The notes under the pieces were generated by a model. That model was given only the letters and a program-made list of their open reading frames with translations, was not told where the DNA came from and ran no database searches. Source: Lottia gigantea (lineage: Eukaryota > Mollusca > Gastropoda > Lottiidae). Taken from it: 64,000 bases of DNA. A program made the translations under genes and the position numbers. This document shows positions 49,519-63,349 of the stretch, piece by piece. Where the stretch lies: the NCBI RefSeq assembly GCF_000327385.1, contig NW_008710049.1, positions 361,521-425,520 on the forward strand, given 5' to 3'. Within the stretch, counting starts at the first letter, position 1. Each line of letters begins with the position of its first letter.

Positions 49519-50119
49519 GTAAATACTGAGATACTTTGCCTGTCTTTCTCACGATACTTATTAGAAATGTAAACACCTTGGAATGAACAACTTAGGTTAT
49601 ACTAACTACAGACAGAAATGTCTCCATTATAAGTCACTTTAATAATATGTGTCTATCGAATTCTAGTTTAAATGCATTTTGTCTACATATACCTAGAACA
49701 CCTGAGTTGTATATGTCAATCATGCCTTACAACTTATTAGAGTTACATGCAAAGTTTCCATAAACTCCTCCTACAAAGGGATATCTATTCAAACTGACAA
49801 CCTGAACTACTTAGAATAAAACATAATATCTTGATGACAATTGTCAAAAGATATAAAAATATAAAACTTCATTTCCATCAAATCTTCATTTCAAACGACT
49901 CGAAACCATGCTCTGTTATGTAACAAGAAATAGATTAAACTTGATGTTCTTCGTGGTAATGCTAAAATTGGTAAGAAAATAATTTAATTTTCTGGAAGCA
50001 AGTCATTTCCATTTCAAAACAAGTCCTAATAGATATTTGAAATATCTTCTTTCTTTGGGCTGACTCGGAAGGAAACAATTGTCTATGTATTAATTTGAAG
50101 ACATGGTGAAAGATTGCAG

Positions 50120-50200
50120 CAGTGTGGTACTTTATTAGGTTTCTTTAAGACTCTTCGTGACGATGCTGATGAAAATAAAAATAGATTTCTATTCAATGTT
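50120..50200 (+). CDS. Candidate internal exon, same unknown plus-strand gene
   Basis: After GATTGCAG (50119), 27 codons read CGTLLGFFKTLRDDADENKN and RFLFNV to a donor GTT|GTAATG. Phase 0 on both sides, so it joins in frame to the exon ending at 49518. It looks like an amphipathic helical segment. Function unknown. Confidence 0.3.
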
Positions 50201-50424
50201 GTAATGATCTTCCACTTCTATTTCAATAAACTGTCTTTTAAGTTTCTTTATGTTCTCACTGCCAGCCTAAAGCTAAATGTACTTGTTTTAAAGTGGTACA
50301 ATGTCATGTCAAAAAGAATATAAGAACAGGGTGCTAAAAATTATTACAAATCTTACAATGGGGATCAGATTTAGTGATTTTTATTATAATTCTGCAATTT
50401 ATTAAAAGCATATTTCTGATTAAA

Positions 50425-50660
50425 GGCCATGGTTCACAATTTTCATGGGGTGATCACATAATCCTGTCTTATATTCCTCAACATATAAATTTCCCTTGCT
50501 ATTTTTATCTCTTCTAGAATATGGCAGAATCTCAAGTACAGTGGAGTCATCAATTCAGCTTTCAAACACAGATATTTCTAGACACACATGGATTTTAAAG
50601 CTAAAATTTCTGAAACTAAGGTACTATTGATGAAACAGATAGTGAACAATTTTCAAGTCA
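50425..50660 (+). mobile_element. Diverged remnant of the TTTAAAGGGACA MITE family
   Basis: Shares with the 4291 copy the order GCAGAATCTCAAG, ACACACATGGATT and TTTCTGA-AACTAAGGTA, but the ends are degraded. Confidence 0.45.
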
Positions 50661-53507
50661 AGGTTGATTTCTGACATATTTTGAGTTGAATTTTGCATTT
50701 TTGGTGTGTTTGTGGTTGATTTTTGTATCTCTGATGTATAATTTGGTTCATTTAGCATATTTGTACTTTTGTGTGTTAAAGTACTGTAAGTTTTCAGATA
50801 GGTATTTTATAGTTTAAGTATATTTGACATTGTGCTCAGTTTTTGCAGGTGTAGGATAAGACATCTAGAGAATCTAGATAAGGAATAAGCAATAACTGAA
50901 AGTAAACATCAATATACAGAGAGATTATAGTAATATGAATAAGATAGAAAAAGTATAGACAGTATCTGATATCTGGTCTGTAGAGTACATTGTCTATTAG
51001 AGATTTATAATAAATTACAATAGTTCTTATTCTTTACTATCTTTACAATGTACAATCTCAGCTTCATGTCCACAGAGATTTGTTTTTCATTCATTTTCGA
51101 ACAGCAATACTGCAAAATGCTTCTTCAAAAGTTATTTCAATTATTGAACATTACTCCTTCGACATAAGCTACAATGGCAAATGGACCAATATGTGACTAG
51201 GGATGGAGCCTATTCCCCTCCAAACTGGCAACCTTCTAGACTTGCATATTTTTACTCAGTTGTATTTTGTGGGGTGCCAATTTAGAGGGGTTTCACTGTA
51301 CTTCCAATGGATTTGTTGATGTTGAACAAAATACTCTGATAGTAACTTTAACCATAAGTTGAAGTAAAATTTAAACTGATAATTCAATTGTATATTATTC
51401 ACATACTTTTTGTTCTCTGAAAAAATAAACAGTTATCTTAAAGTTTCTTTTGAATTTTAATAGTAAAATCACAGAAAAGAAAGTTAGTAAAGCTATGTTG
51501 CTTTTCATTATTAAGTCATTATCCTTTTACTCTAAATGAGCCTTTTGTAGTGGTCCTCTTATCTTTTATAAAGTAGAACCTCAGAAATGGGGTGAGTAAT
51601 ATTTTTATTGTGAATTAGCCCCTTGTAGATATATCATTACCTTTTACTATCTATACTGGGTAATGATAAGAATTCAATTAAACCCATGCTATGTTTATTA
51701 ATCAAAATCTACAAGTTACTAATGAAGTACTCTTGAGGTTCATATTAACATTAATAATATCTAACTTATGTTGATACACTATCTGCATGCAGGTATTCAA
51801 TGAACACTACTTATCAGTATAATGCTAGTTGTATGTTTTATAGAACTGAATCCTTCACTAATTAACATTGTCATCATCAATGACATGAATGGAAGGTTTG
51901 CTTTGTATATTTCTGTAAGTTATCTGGACTAAGAAATCAGGCATCCAACACAGATATTCACCTCAATTTCTTTTTGAGTCTTAAATTTAATGGGTATAGA
52001 TACTTATTTAAAGGGGCAAAGTAGATGATGATTATTCGTCCGAAGGAACCACTGTCTCTCCCCTCCCCCTCACCATCTTTTCTGGCAAATAAATCACCAT
52101 CACTACACCTACAAGAAATTAGTAAAGAGAACAGACAATCTACATGTTTAATCTACCTGTAATCTATACAACCTATACATGGTTTGATAAAACGGGTGGT
52201 GGTCTTGATCTCAGGATATATCATGTTTAATAAATATACTAAAATAAACACAACCTTTAAACAGACTATCTATTAACAAGGTATAAATCAGGGCTTTTAA
52301 TTTGGCTTTAATTGCCAGACAGATCCAGAGTGATTTTAAATAATTTTTTCACATATTCATTGTTATAGCAAAAACCTTTGTATAAGTCTTAAGAGAAGAT
52401 GGACTTGTATTATCCATGCAACATACATGTATTCATTGTTAAAAAAATGCTCAAACCATGAAATAAAGAAATATAAGTAAATGGAATCTGTAACATGTAG
52501 TAGTAATCTTCAGACAACTGACCCATCAGTAAACAAACTAAGACAAACCAACCTTCCATATTGAATTGTATCTGATTGTAAAGCAGATTGATTACAACTG
52601 TCTGATAAGACATATTATTATCAGTTCACAGATATTGGCATATATTGTATGTTCTTCTTTACTTAGAATTGACAATGTGCTATCTGAATGAATGTGAATC
52701 AAGTCATTTTTGCTTATCAAAAAGTCTCTTTTGTAATCGGCCTATGGTCACAATTCCCCTTGAGTCAACTGTTAATGAGTAGAGACAAGTAACTGGTGAC
52801 CAATTATCTTATCAAGTTATACTTATCTTCTTTTACACAAAAGAATAGAAAAACAATAATGGTTTTCTCACACCAAACAGATAGCTAGTGAAGATAATAT
52901 ATAAATCTGCTATGTTTGGAGGTGAAAATGACCCTATTTATTATAAACTATCACTATCAAAAAATTGGTCAGGGTAATTCATTTAGAAAACATTTATTTC
53001 ATACTTATATTTATCTCAAGTTACCTTTCTGAAATTTGTGATTAGTACATTTAAGTTAGATTTCACTTGACTATGCCATAAAATGCAAGACATGATTTAG
53101 TTTTGAGTTGAATACTGTACATTTATAGTATACATTTCTCTCTTTTTGTACTTTTGGATACACATGGCCAATAAGAATAGTTGAAACCAGACCTGACTAT
53201 ATATCAAATTAATAAGTGAGAAACACCCAACCTATTATAATCCTATAAACACTGTGTAAACTATGGAATATGTGCAGACAGATGTTTCTAGTGGAATTCT
53301 CTGATCTCAGGTAAATTTACCTGAATAATTTTCTTTAAGATGTATACTACTGTTAAAATCAACATTTTCTGGCAGGTTTTCAACTCCTCATTCAAGTTTA
53401 ATTCTGTAACAGATCACTATACCATTTACACTACTTAGTCTATAGGTTTGATGTGTGATGATGAAGATGTAGACTATAATATACATTAAGGACTGTGGAC
53501 TCCATAA
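50661..53507. other. AT-rich DNA, possibly intron of the unknown plus-strand gene
   Basis: No repeat family or exon supported. A minus-strand start MEGWFVLVCLLM at 52559 is followed by a weak donor; see the rejected list. Confidence 0.35.
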
Positions 53508-53665
53508 ACCCAATTGAAGACTGCTGTCAAGAGGATCAGGAAGGGTGAACCGGTGGCTCTAGTCACAGCTGCCACTAAACTAAGTGCTGTACAGCTCAAA
53601 CTACTCCTTGAACAAATCACAAAACACAAATCAGAAGACAAACCATCCTATATGTCAGATATATA
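53508..53665 (+). CDS. Coding-like segment, unknown protein
   Basis: About 50 codons with the highest GC content of the neighbourhood read LKTAVKRIRKGEPVALVTAA, TKLSAVQLKLLLEQI and KHKSEDKPSYMSDI, an alpha-helical, basic-then-leucine-rich segment. A stop lies just upstream in frame (53503), and there is no strong acceptor or donor. It could be an exon of the plus-strand gene at 49.4-54.5 kb or a fragment of a processed copy. Confidence 0.35.
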
Positions 53666-54251
53666 TGGTTTGTGTGGGTTTATATTTTCAATTTGATTAT
53701 GACATTTTTTAACTGACCACAAATATCAGGAAATGCACCTTATACAATATAGGTTGAATCTAAATATAATCTGCAGGCCAAAGTGCCCTAGACAGACCAC
53801 GTTTCAACCAAAACCCAATCCTTAAATACGTGTAAACTAAAATAGACATTGGGCAGGAAAACATGGGGAGTGTTTATATTTATATTACAATGTTTTAGAG
53901 ATTTGAATTGTTTATATAAATATTTACTGAGCTGGAGATAATCCAACAACATTCCAATCAAAAACACATTGTACTCCTTAATTCAAAGGATGGAGATAGG
54001 CAGTGAATTTAGTGCATAATGCTGTTCATTAACATTGGCCAATTATGTGCACTTTAAAATTTTTAAGGCAAAAATCCAAGTTTATCCACTGAAATATCTT
54101 ACTGTTAACATTTTATTTCTTGAAACCATACCCACTCATTTATATCTCAGTACTGAACTTTTATACAGTCTTTGGTATGTACACCAACAAAATTTTCCAA
54201 ATTTTAAAATGGTGCTCTATACATCAATTGAATATGAAAATATTATCACAG

Positions 54252-54481
54252 AACCTGAAACATGCTGATACTCAAGAGTTTCATGCTGTGGTATCTTCAG
54301 TTGTCAAACTTCAGTAAGTACACAAGCTGCAATAGATCAGTTGTATGTATATCACACCATGAAACTCTGAGTAACAACATCTTCCAGGTTCTGTCTTTGG
54401 TACTACAGTTCAACTTCTAGTAATCTGGAAATTAAATTGAGTTTTACATCCTACTTTCATGACCCTCTTCGAAATTATTAA
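54252..54481 (+). CDS. Candidate last two exons of an unknown plus-strand gene
   Basis: Exon 54252-54313, after TATTATCACAG, reads NLKHADTQEFHAVVSSVVKL and ends at CA|GTAAGTAC. Exon 54388-54481, after ACATCTTCCAG, completes the split codon and reads QFCLWYYSSTSSNLEIKL, then SYFHDPLRNY and TAA. The phases agree (2 to 2) and the splice sites are good, but the 74-bp intron is unusually short for this DNA and I know no homolog. Confidence 0.3.
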
Positions 54482-57400
54482 GTCTAGAAAGGACGGAGTG
54501 CAAATGATTAGAAACAAGTCCAATTATTCTTGAAAGTTCAACAAGACTGAATAGGTTATTTTTTCATAAATCTAAGTTGACAAATAGTATACCAATTAAG
54601 TCTTGTAAGCACCTTTGGGACTTAATGACTACAGATATATACATTTTCTATTTTTCATTTGTGACAAAACATCAACTCATATTGACCTACATCACTGATG
54701 AAAAAAAACCCAAACCCTCCAATTAAGGCAAAGATACACTGTAAAATTCATAATGGCCAATAATAACTTCTATAGTTATAAGATGTGTAGTGATATCAGA
54801 GAAGGACTCTCAATCAACAATAATTAACCCAATTCATCATAAAAAAAACAAATGTAAGTTATCTGACAAATATTGATGAGAAACCAAATGTGTGTACATA
54901 CTTGCTTTCAAATTTCATGAAAAAGCTTACAACCAGCCACAATCCTTGCAATGAAGTTCACTTACTGAGCTAATAATGAAGCAAGATTTACAGAAATAAA
55001 TCTCAGGTGATGGAAAACAAAACAGAAAAACTGAGGAACACAAACAAATTGTTATAGAATATTATAAGAAAAATAATCAAATAGGTTAATTCCAGAAATT
55101 CAACCATAAACCCCTACTGAGATACCTACTGACATACCAACATAATTTCTATCTTCAACAAACATTTATGTTGTCTTGTAAAGGAAAAATAAGCAAATTT
55201 GTTTTGAAAGACTTCTTAATTTCTGATTCAAACAACACTGAATTTAACCAAATTTAAGAGACATTAGAGTGTTTCCAATTCTTTCTAGATTCTACCATCT
55301 ACATCATTACAATGTGTTGATGATTTATACAAGTTACAGTTTCCATGCAGAATATAACTACCATCCCATTGGTTTACTGATATTCTCTTTTGTCGGTTGA
55401 CATCACTTAATTGAAGACAGCTTTAGCCGTTTAAATTGAATTGTGTACTGGATTGTGTATGTTGGTAACTACATCACTTGTGTTTCATGTGCCTTGTCAG
55501 AGAGGAATTGTACCAAATACTCTATTTTCATGCAGAAATCCCCAAAGGATGATAAAAAGTATAACTATCATGCAACTCTACTCCCACCACACCTGTTCTG
55601 CTGGTGAATTCATGACCACTATATCTATATTTATATTATACCTACATCATGAAATACTATAATTTATATCAACATATCTTATGGTCAATATGGAACCAAT
55701 AATATTCCTGATAAACAATGGCAAATACCAGGATGTTGTTTGTAGAATAAGGAACATACAAGATACAAGAAACAAAATAATTGAATTCCTACTGACATGT
55801 ACCTTGTTCAGCTTATTAAGGGTATTCAGTTTAATTTCATAGATTTTCTTATGAACCTCATATTGAAGACGCACACCTCAGTTGACATGTAGTTTTGTTG
55901 TCTGACTTTCTGAGAAATATTTACATATGTCCATTTTACAATTTATATTGTTAACAACTACTGACCAAATATCTGGAGGCGCTTACAAACATTTTGGAAA
56001 CTATTGAATCTCAGAGGCAGCATTAAATGTAGAACCAGATTGGAACCAGATGGTTTAAAATAACTGGAGGCTATTCAAATCTGCTTGATTTCCAACTTGA
56101 GGTTTAAACTCTATCTATATACATCCGATTAAAATAAACAGTTCCAACAATACAAACTTCAAAACCACTTCAATATCGCTCATGGCAAGAAATTGAAAAT
56201 TACCAAACACAACAAGAAATCATGGCAACAAGACCACATTTACAGTGTCTTAAATAAAGCTTTCAAACAACAAGTACTGACTTAATTTCCATATTATAAT
56301 AAAACAAATATTCAACCCAAAACAGTTGATATTTCTTATTCAGTTTCACACATTAAAATCACCAGTCCTTGTTCTAGTGATTTACAATTCTTTATTCATT
56401 AATACCTGTTATCATTTCATCTTGAATAGTATCAAGAAAAAAAGCACATGTAGTTCTTAAAATCACATTATTAAATTTAAAAAACATAGTTACTGACCTT
56501 TCTAAATTAAAACAGTGATTAACAAAATACTAGTATGTATTTCATGAAAAAATGACGATCGTTTCAGCTTTTTCTGATATCTTGGTATGTAATGTCCAGT
56601 TAGTCCATTATAACACAGTGTTAACACTTTATAAAATACCATCCACCCAATCTGTTTCAAACTGGTCTAAACATGTGGAAGGTTAGTTTACATCATTGCT
56701 ATTTTTGGAAACAATTCTTTTAGAAAAAATTTTTGACCATTTATTTCACCATGACTTATGTGCAAGCTAGATTTACTGATTTTTCTGAGGTCGACTTCTG
56801 AGGCTTTCTGTCTTATTTCAATGTTTTAATCAAATTCATATAATTCTTTGTATGCAACTTTATGCAATAATACCAAAAAACTTTATCTGTTGCATCTAAT
56901 GCATCAAGATATATCACAATGGCAAAAAAATAGAGAAAAACATTCTTTCGAAATAATATCAGTCAGATGGTTGTACAACTATTTAATGACTTCAAACTCA
57001 AAAAGAAATTTTAGATGGCACATCTATCTATTCATGACGAATTCCATTCCATTGACTTGACTGATTTCATCCAATTATGATCATGCATGTTTGTGCTACT
57101 TAATACACATTAGCACAGAAAATATTTAAAATTTTAACCTTGATAAAAAGACATTGATGCTATCTATATACTAAAGGGAGCTGAAGTAACATAATTTAAT
57201 TGTCAGGAAATGTACTGACTAGTGGAGAGCCAACAAGGACTTGTTAATATAATTATAGTCATATTGATATCAATCTTTACTAGGTTTTATATACAGAATA
57301 AATATACCTAATACCTGGGTGCTCCTTGAGGAAAATAGATGCTTAAAATGAGTAAAGAGTCAAAAGTTCAAGCAGATGATAACTGTGCCCTTACAGCCAG

Positions 57401-59216
57401 GAAAACCTATAATTATATTGGCTGGACTTGCATTAATAATGATATGATTTTAAAGTTATTGCAGTCTATTTCAAGCTATGTCAGAGGTAAAAAATATGTC
57501 ATATCAATCAACCAGACTCTGGGAGTGACAATAAATAGAGATCTGTGTGCTGTATTGATGATCCTTTGACAAAAACTTTTACCACAAATCTAATCATGTC
57601 TGTGAGCTCACTTTTATCTTTTACGAAGAATGTGCCATGAGAAACCGAGACACCCAGGATCCAAAACACAATTGTTAAAGAGTTGAAATATTGTCCGCTT
57701 GGCAATTACTTGAAATTACCCGCAAGGTCAGATTTTTCAATGTGTAGATTTTGTACTTGGGAAAAAAATATATTTAATTATGCGGATATTTCATAACAGA
57801 AAATTTAGAAATTAAATAAAATAAGAATATTTAACAAGTTTTGAATTTTTCAATTGGCACCAACACATGTGTCATCTAATTTAATGAAATTGATAAAAAA
57901 ATTAAATAAAGAGCCAAGAGAAAACAGCGTTAAAATGTTTTATTCAAAATGTATGAAAAGATGAATTCAAATTAGAGCATAAAGAAATGCAATGACCTGA
58001 CTTAAATTGTCAAACAAATTATTCCTGAAAACAATAATGGGAATCAGACAGTTTCTTCCATATAATGTTCTCCTGGGAGGGAAGTAAAAAATGGTTCTAT
58101 CTGCAATACAACACAATCATGTTCTACATGATTCAGCCAATAGGATTATTCCATACAATTCTGTAATTCTTTAATAATTGGTTGACTTTCACCACAGCTG
58201 AGTACATTATTAACCAATCAGATGACTGTCTCCAGAGGCTCTTCATTCAACCAGAACTCAAATAAATATTAACCTGGTTACAGAAATCATAGCAACAAGG
58301 GACCATTTATTACTGACCAATAACTTGCTTCAAATTTTATCATAGCCTTGATTGTGACACTATTTCTCATATCATGTGTACTAAGGTCAATGTGTAAAAT
58401 TACAATATAATGATAATTTAGGTTAATTTATTAGAAATAAAGAAAGCTTCTCTGATTTTCTTCTCCAATCGACAAAAAATTGGCTTGAGAATTAAAATTT
58501 GATGTCAATTATCTGGCTGAACAAATGGTGATCATGGTTTCTAAACTTGGTGAATGTGAAAAAGTTTGGTTACCTAAATAAGTCAACTTTCCTGATAATT
58601 CCAGTCAACCAAACTGTAAATAGGTATAAATATACCCGGAAAGATTTAGAGATTTGACTAAGGAACAGCTTTTTTGCCCTAGAATATTCACCAATTTAAT
58701 TCAATTTTTTTAAAATTTTTTTTGAGAAACTCTCTCAAACGGACCATGAAAGTGCTGCTGCATTTTATGTTCAGCTACTACAGTTGGCCCCCTATTTGTA
58801 CCCCAAGTCTCAGGAGGCTGGCGCCACCACTGATGGTTATACTTTATTCTTTTTCATTGGAAATATGATGTACATCCAATTTAATTATGAAATACAATAT
58901 ATATATATATCTATATATACGGTAATTAAATAAGATAAACAATATGTATAAAATACAATTAAATACTGTTAACAGTAAATATGTAATCATTGATTGAATT
59001 AATAATAAACAAGTGAAAGCCTGAAACCTTTGTTAATGTGATTAAACTAAAACATGTTTTATAAAGATAGTTGTTAATGATAATATGTAGATACTTTGAC
59101 AAGTTCATCATCTGGTAGCAATAACTTCAATATATGTGCTGTATTTCTATTTCCAATGTGTTGTATTCGATGGCATAGTTAGGAGGAGGGCCATTTAGCC
59201 ATGGTCTTCCCCTCAG
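54482..59216. other. AT-rich intergenic DNA
   Basis: No gene recognised. Only isolated 60-75 codon frames, expected by chance. Confidence 0.4.
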
Positions 59217-59268
59217 GCCTGTGAAAGGACTTTATTCAAGTGGCCTGTGAAAGGACTTATATTCAAGT
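59217..59268 (+). repeat. Two-copy 26-bp direct repeat
   Basis: GGCCTGTGAAAGGACTT-ATTCAAGT occurs twice head to tail; the second copy has one extra base pair. Confidence 0.8.
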
Positions 59269-59806
59269 GAATTGAGCCCTCTAAATGCTCAATATTCTCT
59301 CCAGGTCATCTTAATTCCACTGGCTTCTAGAGGTCTTTAGCCCTTTCAGTCTTCCTTTGGAGAGACACCTCTCAGTTATGCAAATTCCATATCAACTAAT
59401 TACTGTAGACCTACTAAACTTAAAACCTAAATGAATATTAATGAAGGTAATCAGAACTCGTTTCTTGAACTTGTGGGTACCTCATCATTCGGGAACCGTG
59501 TGCAGAAACTTTTATTCTGCACCCGCCATCTTGCAATGTGCTTTTTGTTATACTTTTCTTTATAACATTACTTTATGCTCATTTGATTGGATGACAGTGT
59601 TGATAATTGTTACGAGATAAGTACTCTTTAATTCGTGCTTTATTTCCCGACGCTTTTCTTTCTGAAGTATTTTTAGTTTGGTAAAACGTGCACTTTTTCA
59701 ACGGAAGGTGTCACATCATGTTACTCTTGAATCGCAACACGTAATGGCGGGTGATTCTTTGACCTCAAAATGGTCTCCTTCCAATTTGTTTTCGGTGAAT
59801 TCATAA

Positions 59807-60163
59807 ACAAAGATAGTCCAACCCTCTCGCCCTGTGTATGTTGCAGTGTACGGGTCGTCGTATATTAAACGTTCAGCGCAATATATGCGCGAATTTAACC
59901 ATGCCAATTTTGATTTGGATGTCCGTTTGTGTCGTGTTTCTTGTTGGGGAAATGGCGGGTTATGTGTTATAAATGATCTATTTGACAGGCTTTCTGCTGC
60001 TAGATCCCGCTTTGAAAATATGGATTTAGTCATCCTGCATTTCGGTTCGAATGACTTGGCTAATCCTCATTTGGATTCATCAATATTGGCCGACCACATA
60101 ATTGGGTTTGCGGAAGCAATTTTACGACAATGGTCTGTAAACCTCTTCAAACGTAATCAATAA
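59807..60163 (+). CDS. SGNH-hydrolase-like domain fragment, probably from a mobile element
   Basis: An open frame without its own ATG (first in-frame codon after a stop at 59804) reads VYVAVYGSSYIKRSAQYM, then SCWGNGGLCVINDLFDRL and VILHFGSNDLANPH. GSS fits block I (nucleophile Ser), the Gly of CWGNGG fits block II, and GSND fits block III of SGNH/GDSL hydrolases. The frame stops about 30 codons after block III, so block V with the Asp/His pair is missing. The region is GC-richer than its surroundings, and an imperfect palindrome GCAGAA...TTCTGC lies at about 59512. Similar domains occur as accessory genes of animal transposons; assignment to one is inference. A hydrolase role is not supported for this fragment. 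Confidence 0.5.
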   Translation, partial: TKIVQPSRPVYVAVYGSSYIKRSAQYMREFNHANFDLDVRLCRVSCWGNGGLCVINDLFDRLSAARSRFENMDLVILHFGSNDLANPHLDSSILADHIIGFAEAILRQWSVNLFKRNQ

Positions 60164-60340
60164 ACAGAACAACTGCAACTTTTCATCTTCTATACTAGTC
60201 TTCAAATATAATTTAAACATTTACTTTTAATACTCAATTTCTCTTCATTTATTCAGTACTACCAGATTTGTGTTGACTGTTCATTTAAATTTGGTGAATA
60301 AGTTACAATTTTTAAACACAATTTTATTACCATTCTTAGT

Positions 60341-60690
60341 ATCATTCACTCTTTCATTTCATCATTCACTCTTTCATTTCATCATTCACTCTTTCATTTC
60401 ATCATTCACTCTTTCATTTCATCATTCACTCTTTCATTCCATCATTCACTCTTTCATTTCATCATTCACTCTTTCATTTCATCATTCACTGTTTCATTTC
60501 ATCATTCACTCTTTCATTTCATCATTCACTCTTTCATTTCATCATTCACTCTTTCATTCCATCATTCACTCTTTCATTTCATCATTCACTCTTTCATTTC
60601 ATCATTCACTCTTTCATTCCATCATTCACTCTTTCATTTCATCATTCACTGTTTCATTTCATCATTCACTCTTTCATTCCATCATTCATC
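60341..60690 (+). repeat. 20-bp minisatellite, 17 units
   Basis: Perfect 20-bp phasing of ATCATTCACTCTTTCATTTC, with occasional TTTCATTCC and CACTGTTTC variants. Because 20 is not a multiple of three, the plus strand reads a 20-residue repeat through all frames, giving a 181-codon frame that is not a gene. Confidence 0.95.
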
Positions 60691-63349
60691 ATTTCATCCA
60701 CAGAGTTGTGGAATTGGTTAAATCTAATGAAAGACTAAAAACTATGGATTTCTGCTTTTTTAAATCAAGTAACTGTTTTAGGCATTTAGAGGATTTCATA
60801 ACATTTAAGATGTAAATTGATAAAATGACTAATCTAAAGTAGTTAAAAGTCTGACAGAGAAAATCTTACAGGAATAATCACATCTTTATCCATCATTCCT
60901 GATTCAATTCATGCATTTATTCCATGAATCTTGTCAACTCTGTATTGTAATTATGATGTACAGAGATGTTTGCGGATATTTGTTTCCCTTCATTCATCAT
61001 CCAATCTATTTCTCTTTCACTCATTCCTGAACAGAATTTGTTCATATGAGGACTATCTGAAAAGTTGTAAGTCTAACTGTAAAAGACTTGTATCAAGATA
61101 ATAGTTTTCATTTATTTGTTTATATAGTCCCCAAGTAAGGTGAAATGTTTTCCTGAATGGTTGTTGTTGAATGTCTTCCAGGACAGGGGTCCTTGTCAAA
61201 ACTGTCAAGCATGCTTAAATTTCACAGCCAGCATGTCAGCATGTATCTGTGTATGAGTCAACCTTTTCAGTTGCAGGTTTTGATGAGTGCCCTAAAGTCA
61301 GTTTAGTCCCTTTCAGGTGATTTCAATGGGTAGGTCCACAAAGACAACATTAACACTACAGATGCAGTTCTTATGTCTATGAATCATTCAATCAGATTGA
61401 GACATCCAAACATTTCAGCCAAGCCTCATAAGTTCCATCGTTCATTCATCCATTTGTTCATTCTACATTTCATTCTTTCATTGATCGATATGAGGATTAC
61501 TGTAAGATCAGAAGAAATTTATTTTTTATCAGGTCATCGATGATTTCCATTAAACATAAAAATATTGATACAATAGAAATGTAAACGTCATTTATCTGGC
61601 GGTGAATAAAACTTGGTCAATATTTCTTACTGGAAGTTATACATCGTCATGTAGACAGCCTGTCTACCATATTATAACAGAAAATATCAATTGTACAGAT
61701 TAAAACCATTTCAATTTTGACTGATGTGTCGACAATTTTAATTGAAACTTTTAGAGACTACAATATCTTGGATTTTGAAAAATATCATCATAACGACAAT
61801 CAGCAAATTCAAAGGAACATATCTTACTCTCTAGTAACAGTAAGCCTGTTGTTGTTTTATTTCAAGTATCATTTAAAAGCTGGTGTGTTTAGTTCAGCTA
61901 TCTATGATTTCCATGAAAAATTTTCAGAAAGGCCTGTATCTCTTTAAATATGGGTTTCTTTAAATATGGGTTTAATTGGTATTTCTACTGAATAATCAAG
62001 TAGTCTTAATCATATCATTATGTTCTTATTGCATATAATTAAGAGTTTTAACCAATCATAAATATCCATATATGTAGAGTCTGGATAACCAAAAAAAGAC
62101 TGCTTGTACTTTCTTGATGGGTCACTCATTGGAATTCTGCTAGTAATTCTCTTCTAATTTAGCTAATTATGAATTACTAATGGACATGTGAGACAAACTG
62201 GTATACTTCCAAGTCATTAGATTACCTCTACATTCTATTCATATAAGTATTAGCATTTTCATTTTCATCCTATCTTTAAGGCTTCTTTATGACCCTGACT
62301 GTAGAAACCCAATTTCAAGTTCTCACTAGCAATGATAAACACATAAAGAGTACTCTTTCTGAAATTAATGGCGAAGTACTAAGGAAATGTCCGACTGAAC
62401 AATATAAAATTCAAGAAATGTTAACGTACATTTGAAAGGTTGGAACCCAGGGGAAATCTTACTTTCTAAAGCAAACTATTCTTCCAAAAGAAAGATCTAG
62501 TAACCTATGAAAATTGGATAGAAATTTAATCTTGGTAAAAAACTTGTTAAATATATTGTTGGTTGTCTAGAAGTTCAAATGCTTCATTGGTTCTTCTGAC
62601 CAGACGCTCTTTCTTCAATTACAAACTACAAATTTTATTATACCTTGTATCCCTTAGGCTAAGGATAAAAATATCCCTTTAAATATCAAATCTTTCAAAA
62701 AGTTAGCAAACATGTTATGCTTATATAATGCTCTATAAAATCTGAAGCTTTTCACGAAATCTTTCTGCAAAGTGAGAGGTTCTTAAAGGATACGGAATGT
62801 TCATTGAATAGGCATGTACACCCTACTTTTTTTTCTTCACAAAATTGCCACAACTGTATGAAGTATCTTGTGGTATGGGTAAATCTTAGCCAAATCATCT
62901 TTGTAAATATATTTATTCCAAACTCATCTTTCATTCATCCACACCATCTTTCTATCAGTCACTTCATCAGTTCAATATCAATAAAATGTTCAGTGACAGA
63001 AATAACTAGTAGTACTATAATCGTGGTTGAGTCAAGTACAAGATGATAGAAGAGATTATTTTCTTCTTTACTTCAACTCATTTCTTTTCTCCACTAACTC
63101 TACCCTGGATTTCTACCATTAATATTTGATCATGTACAATTTCACTATTTCTCATCACAGTTTAATAGAAAACTGAATAACAAGTTAGGACACTGGAAAC
63201 TCTATTGATGTAACTGTTCTATTGATTCGAGTTGAAAATTCAAATTTTGAAAGTAATGAAAATATGAATATGGGTCTTGTAATTGTGAAACTGGACACAA
63301 CAAAATTTAATCCAAAATGTATACTTATTAAACTGTAATGGCACAGACA
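60691..63349. other. AT-rich intergenic DNA
   Basis: Scattered ATTCATTCATC phrases (61440-61480 and 62930) may be decayed relatives of the neighbouring 20-bp array. No gene recognised. Confidence 0.4.

Noticed and set aside
52523-52559. Signal-peptide-like start MEGWFVLVCLLM with phase-1 donor, possible alternative first exon of the EGF ligand
   Set aside because: Donor GTCAGT is weak, the hydrophobic core is short, and a matching phase has a one-in-three chance. No link over 25 kb can be shown.
57339-57705. Overlapping frames on both strands (76 and 65 codons)
   Set aside because: Neither shows a domain, good splice sites or raised GC over its whole length.
60270-60815. 181-codon plus-strand frame rich in Phe, His and Ser
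   Set aside because: Read through the 20-bp minisatellite; no start context, signal or domain.
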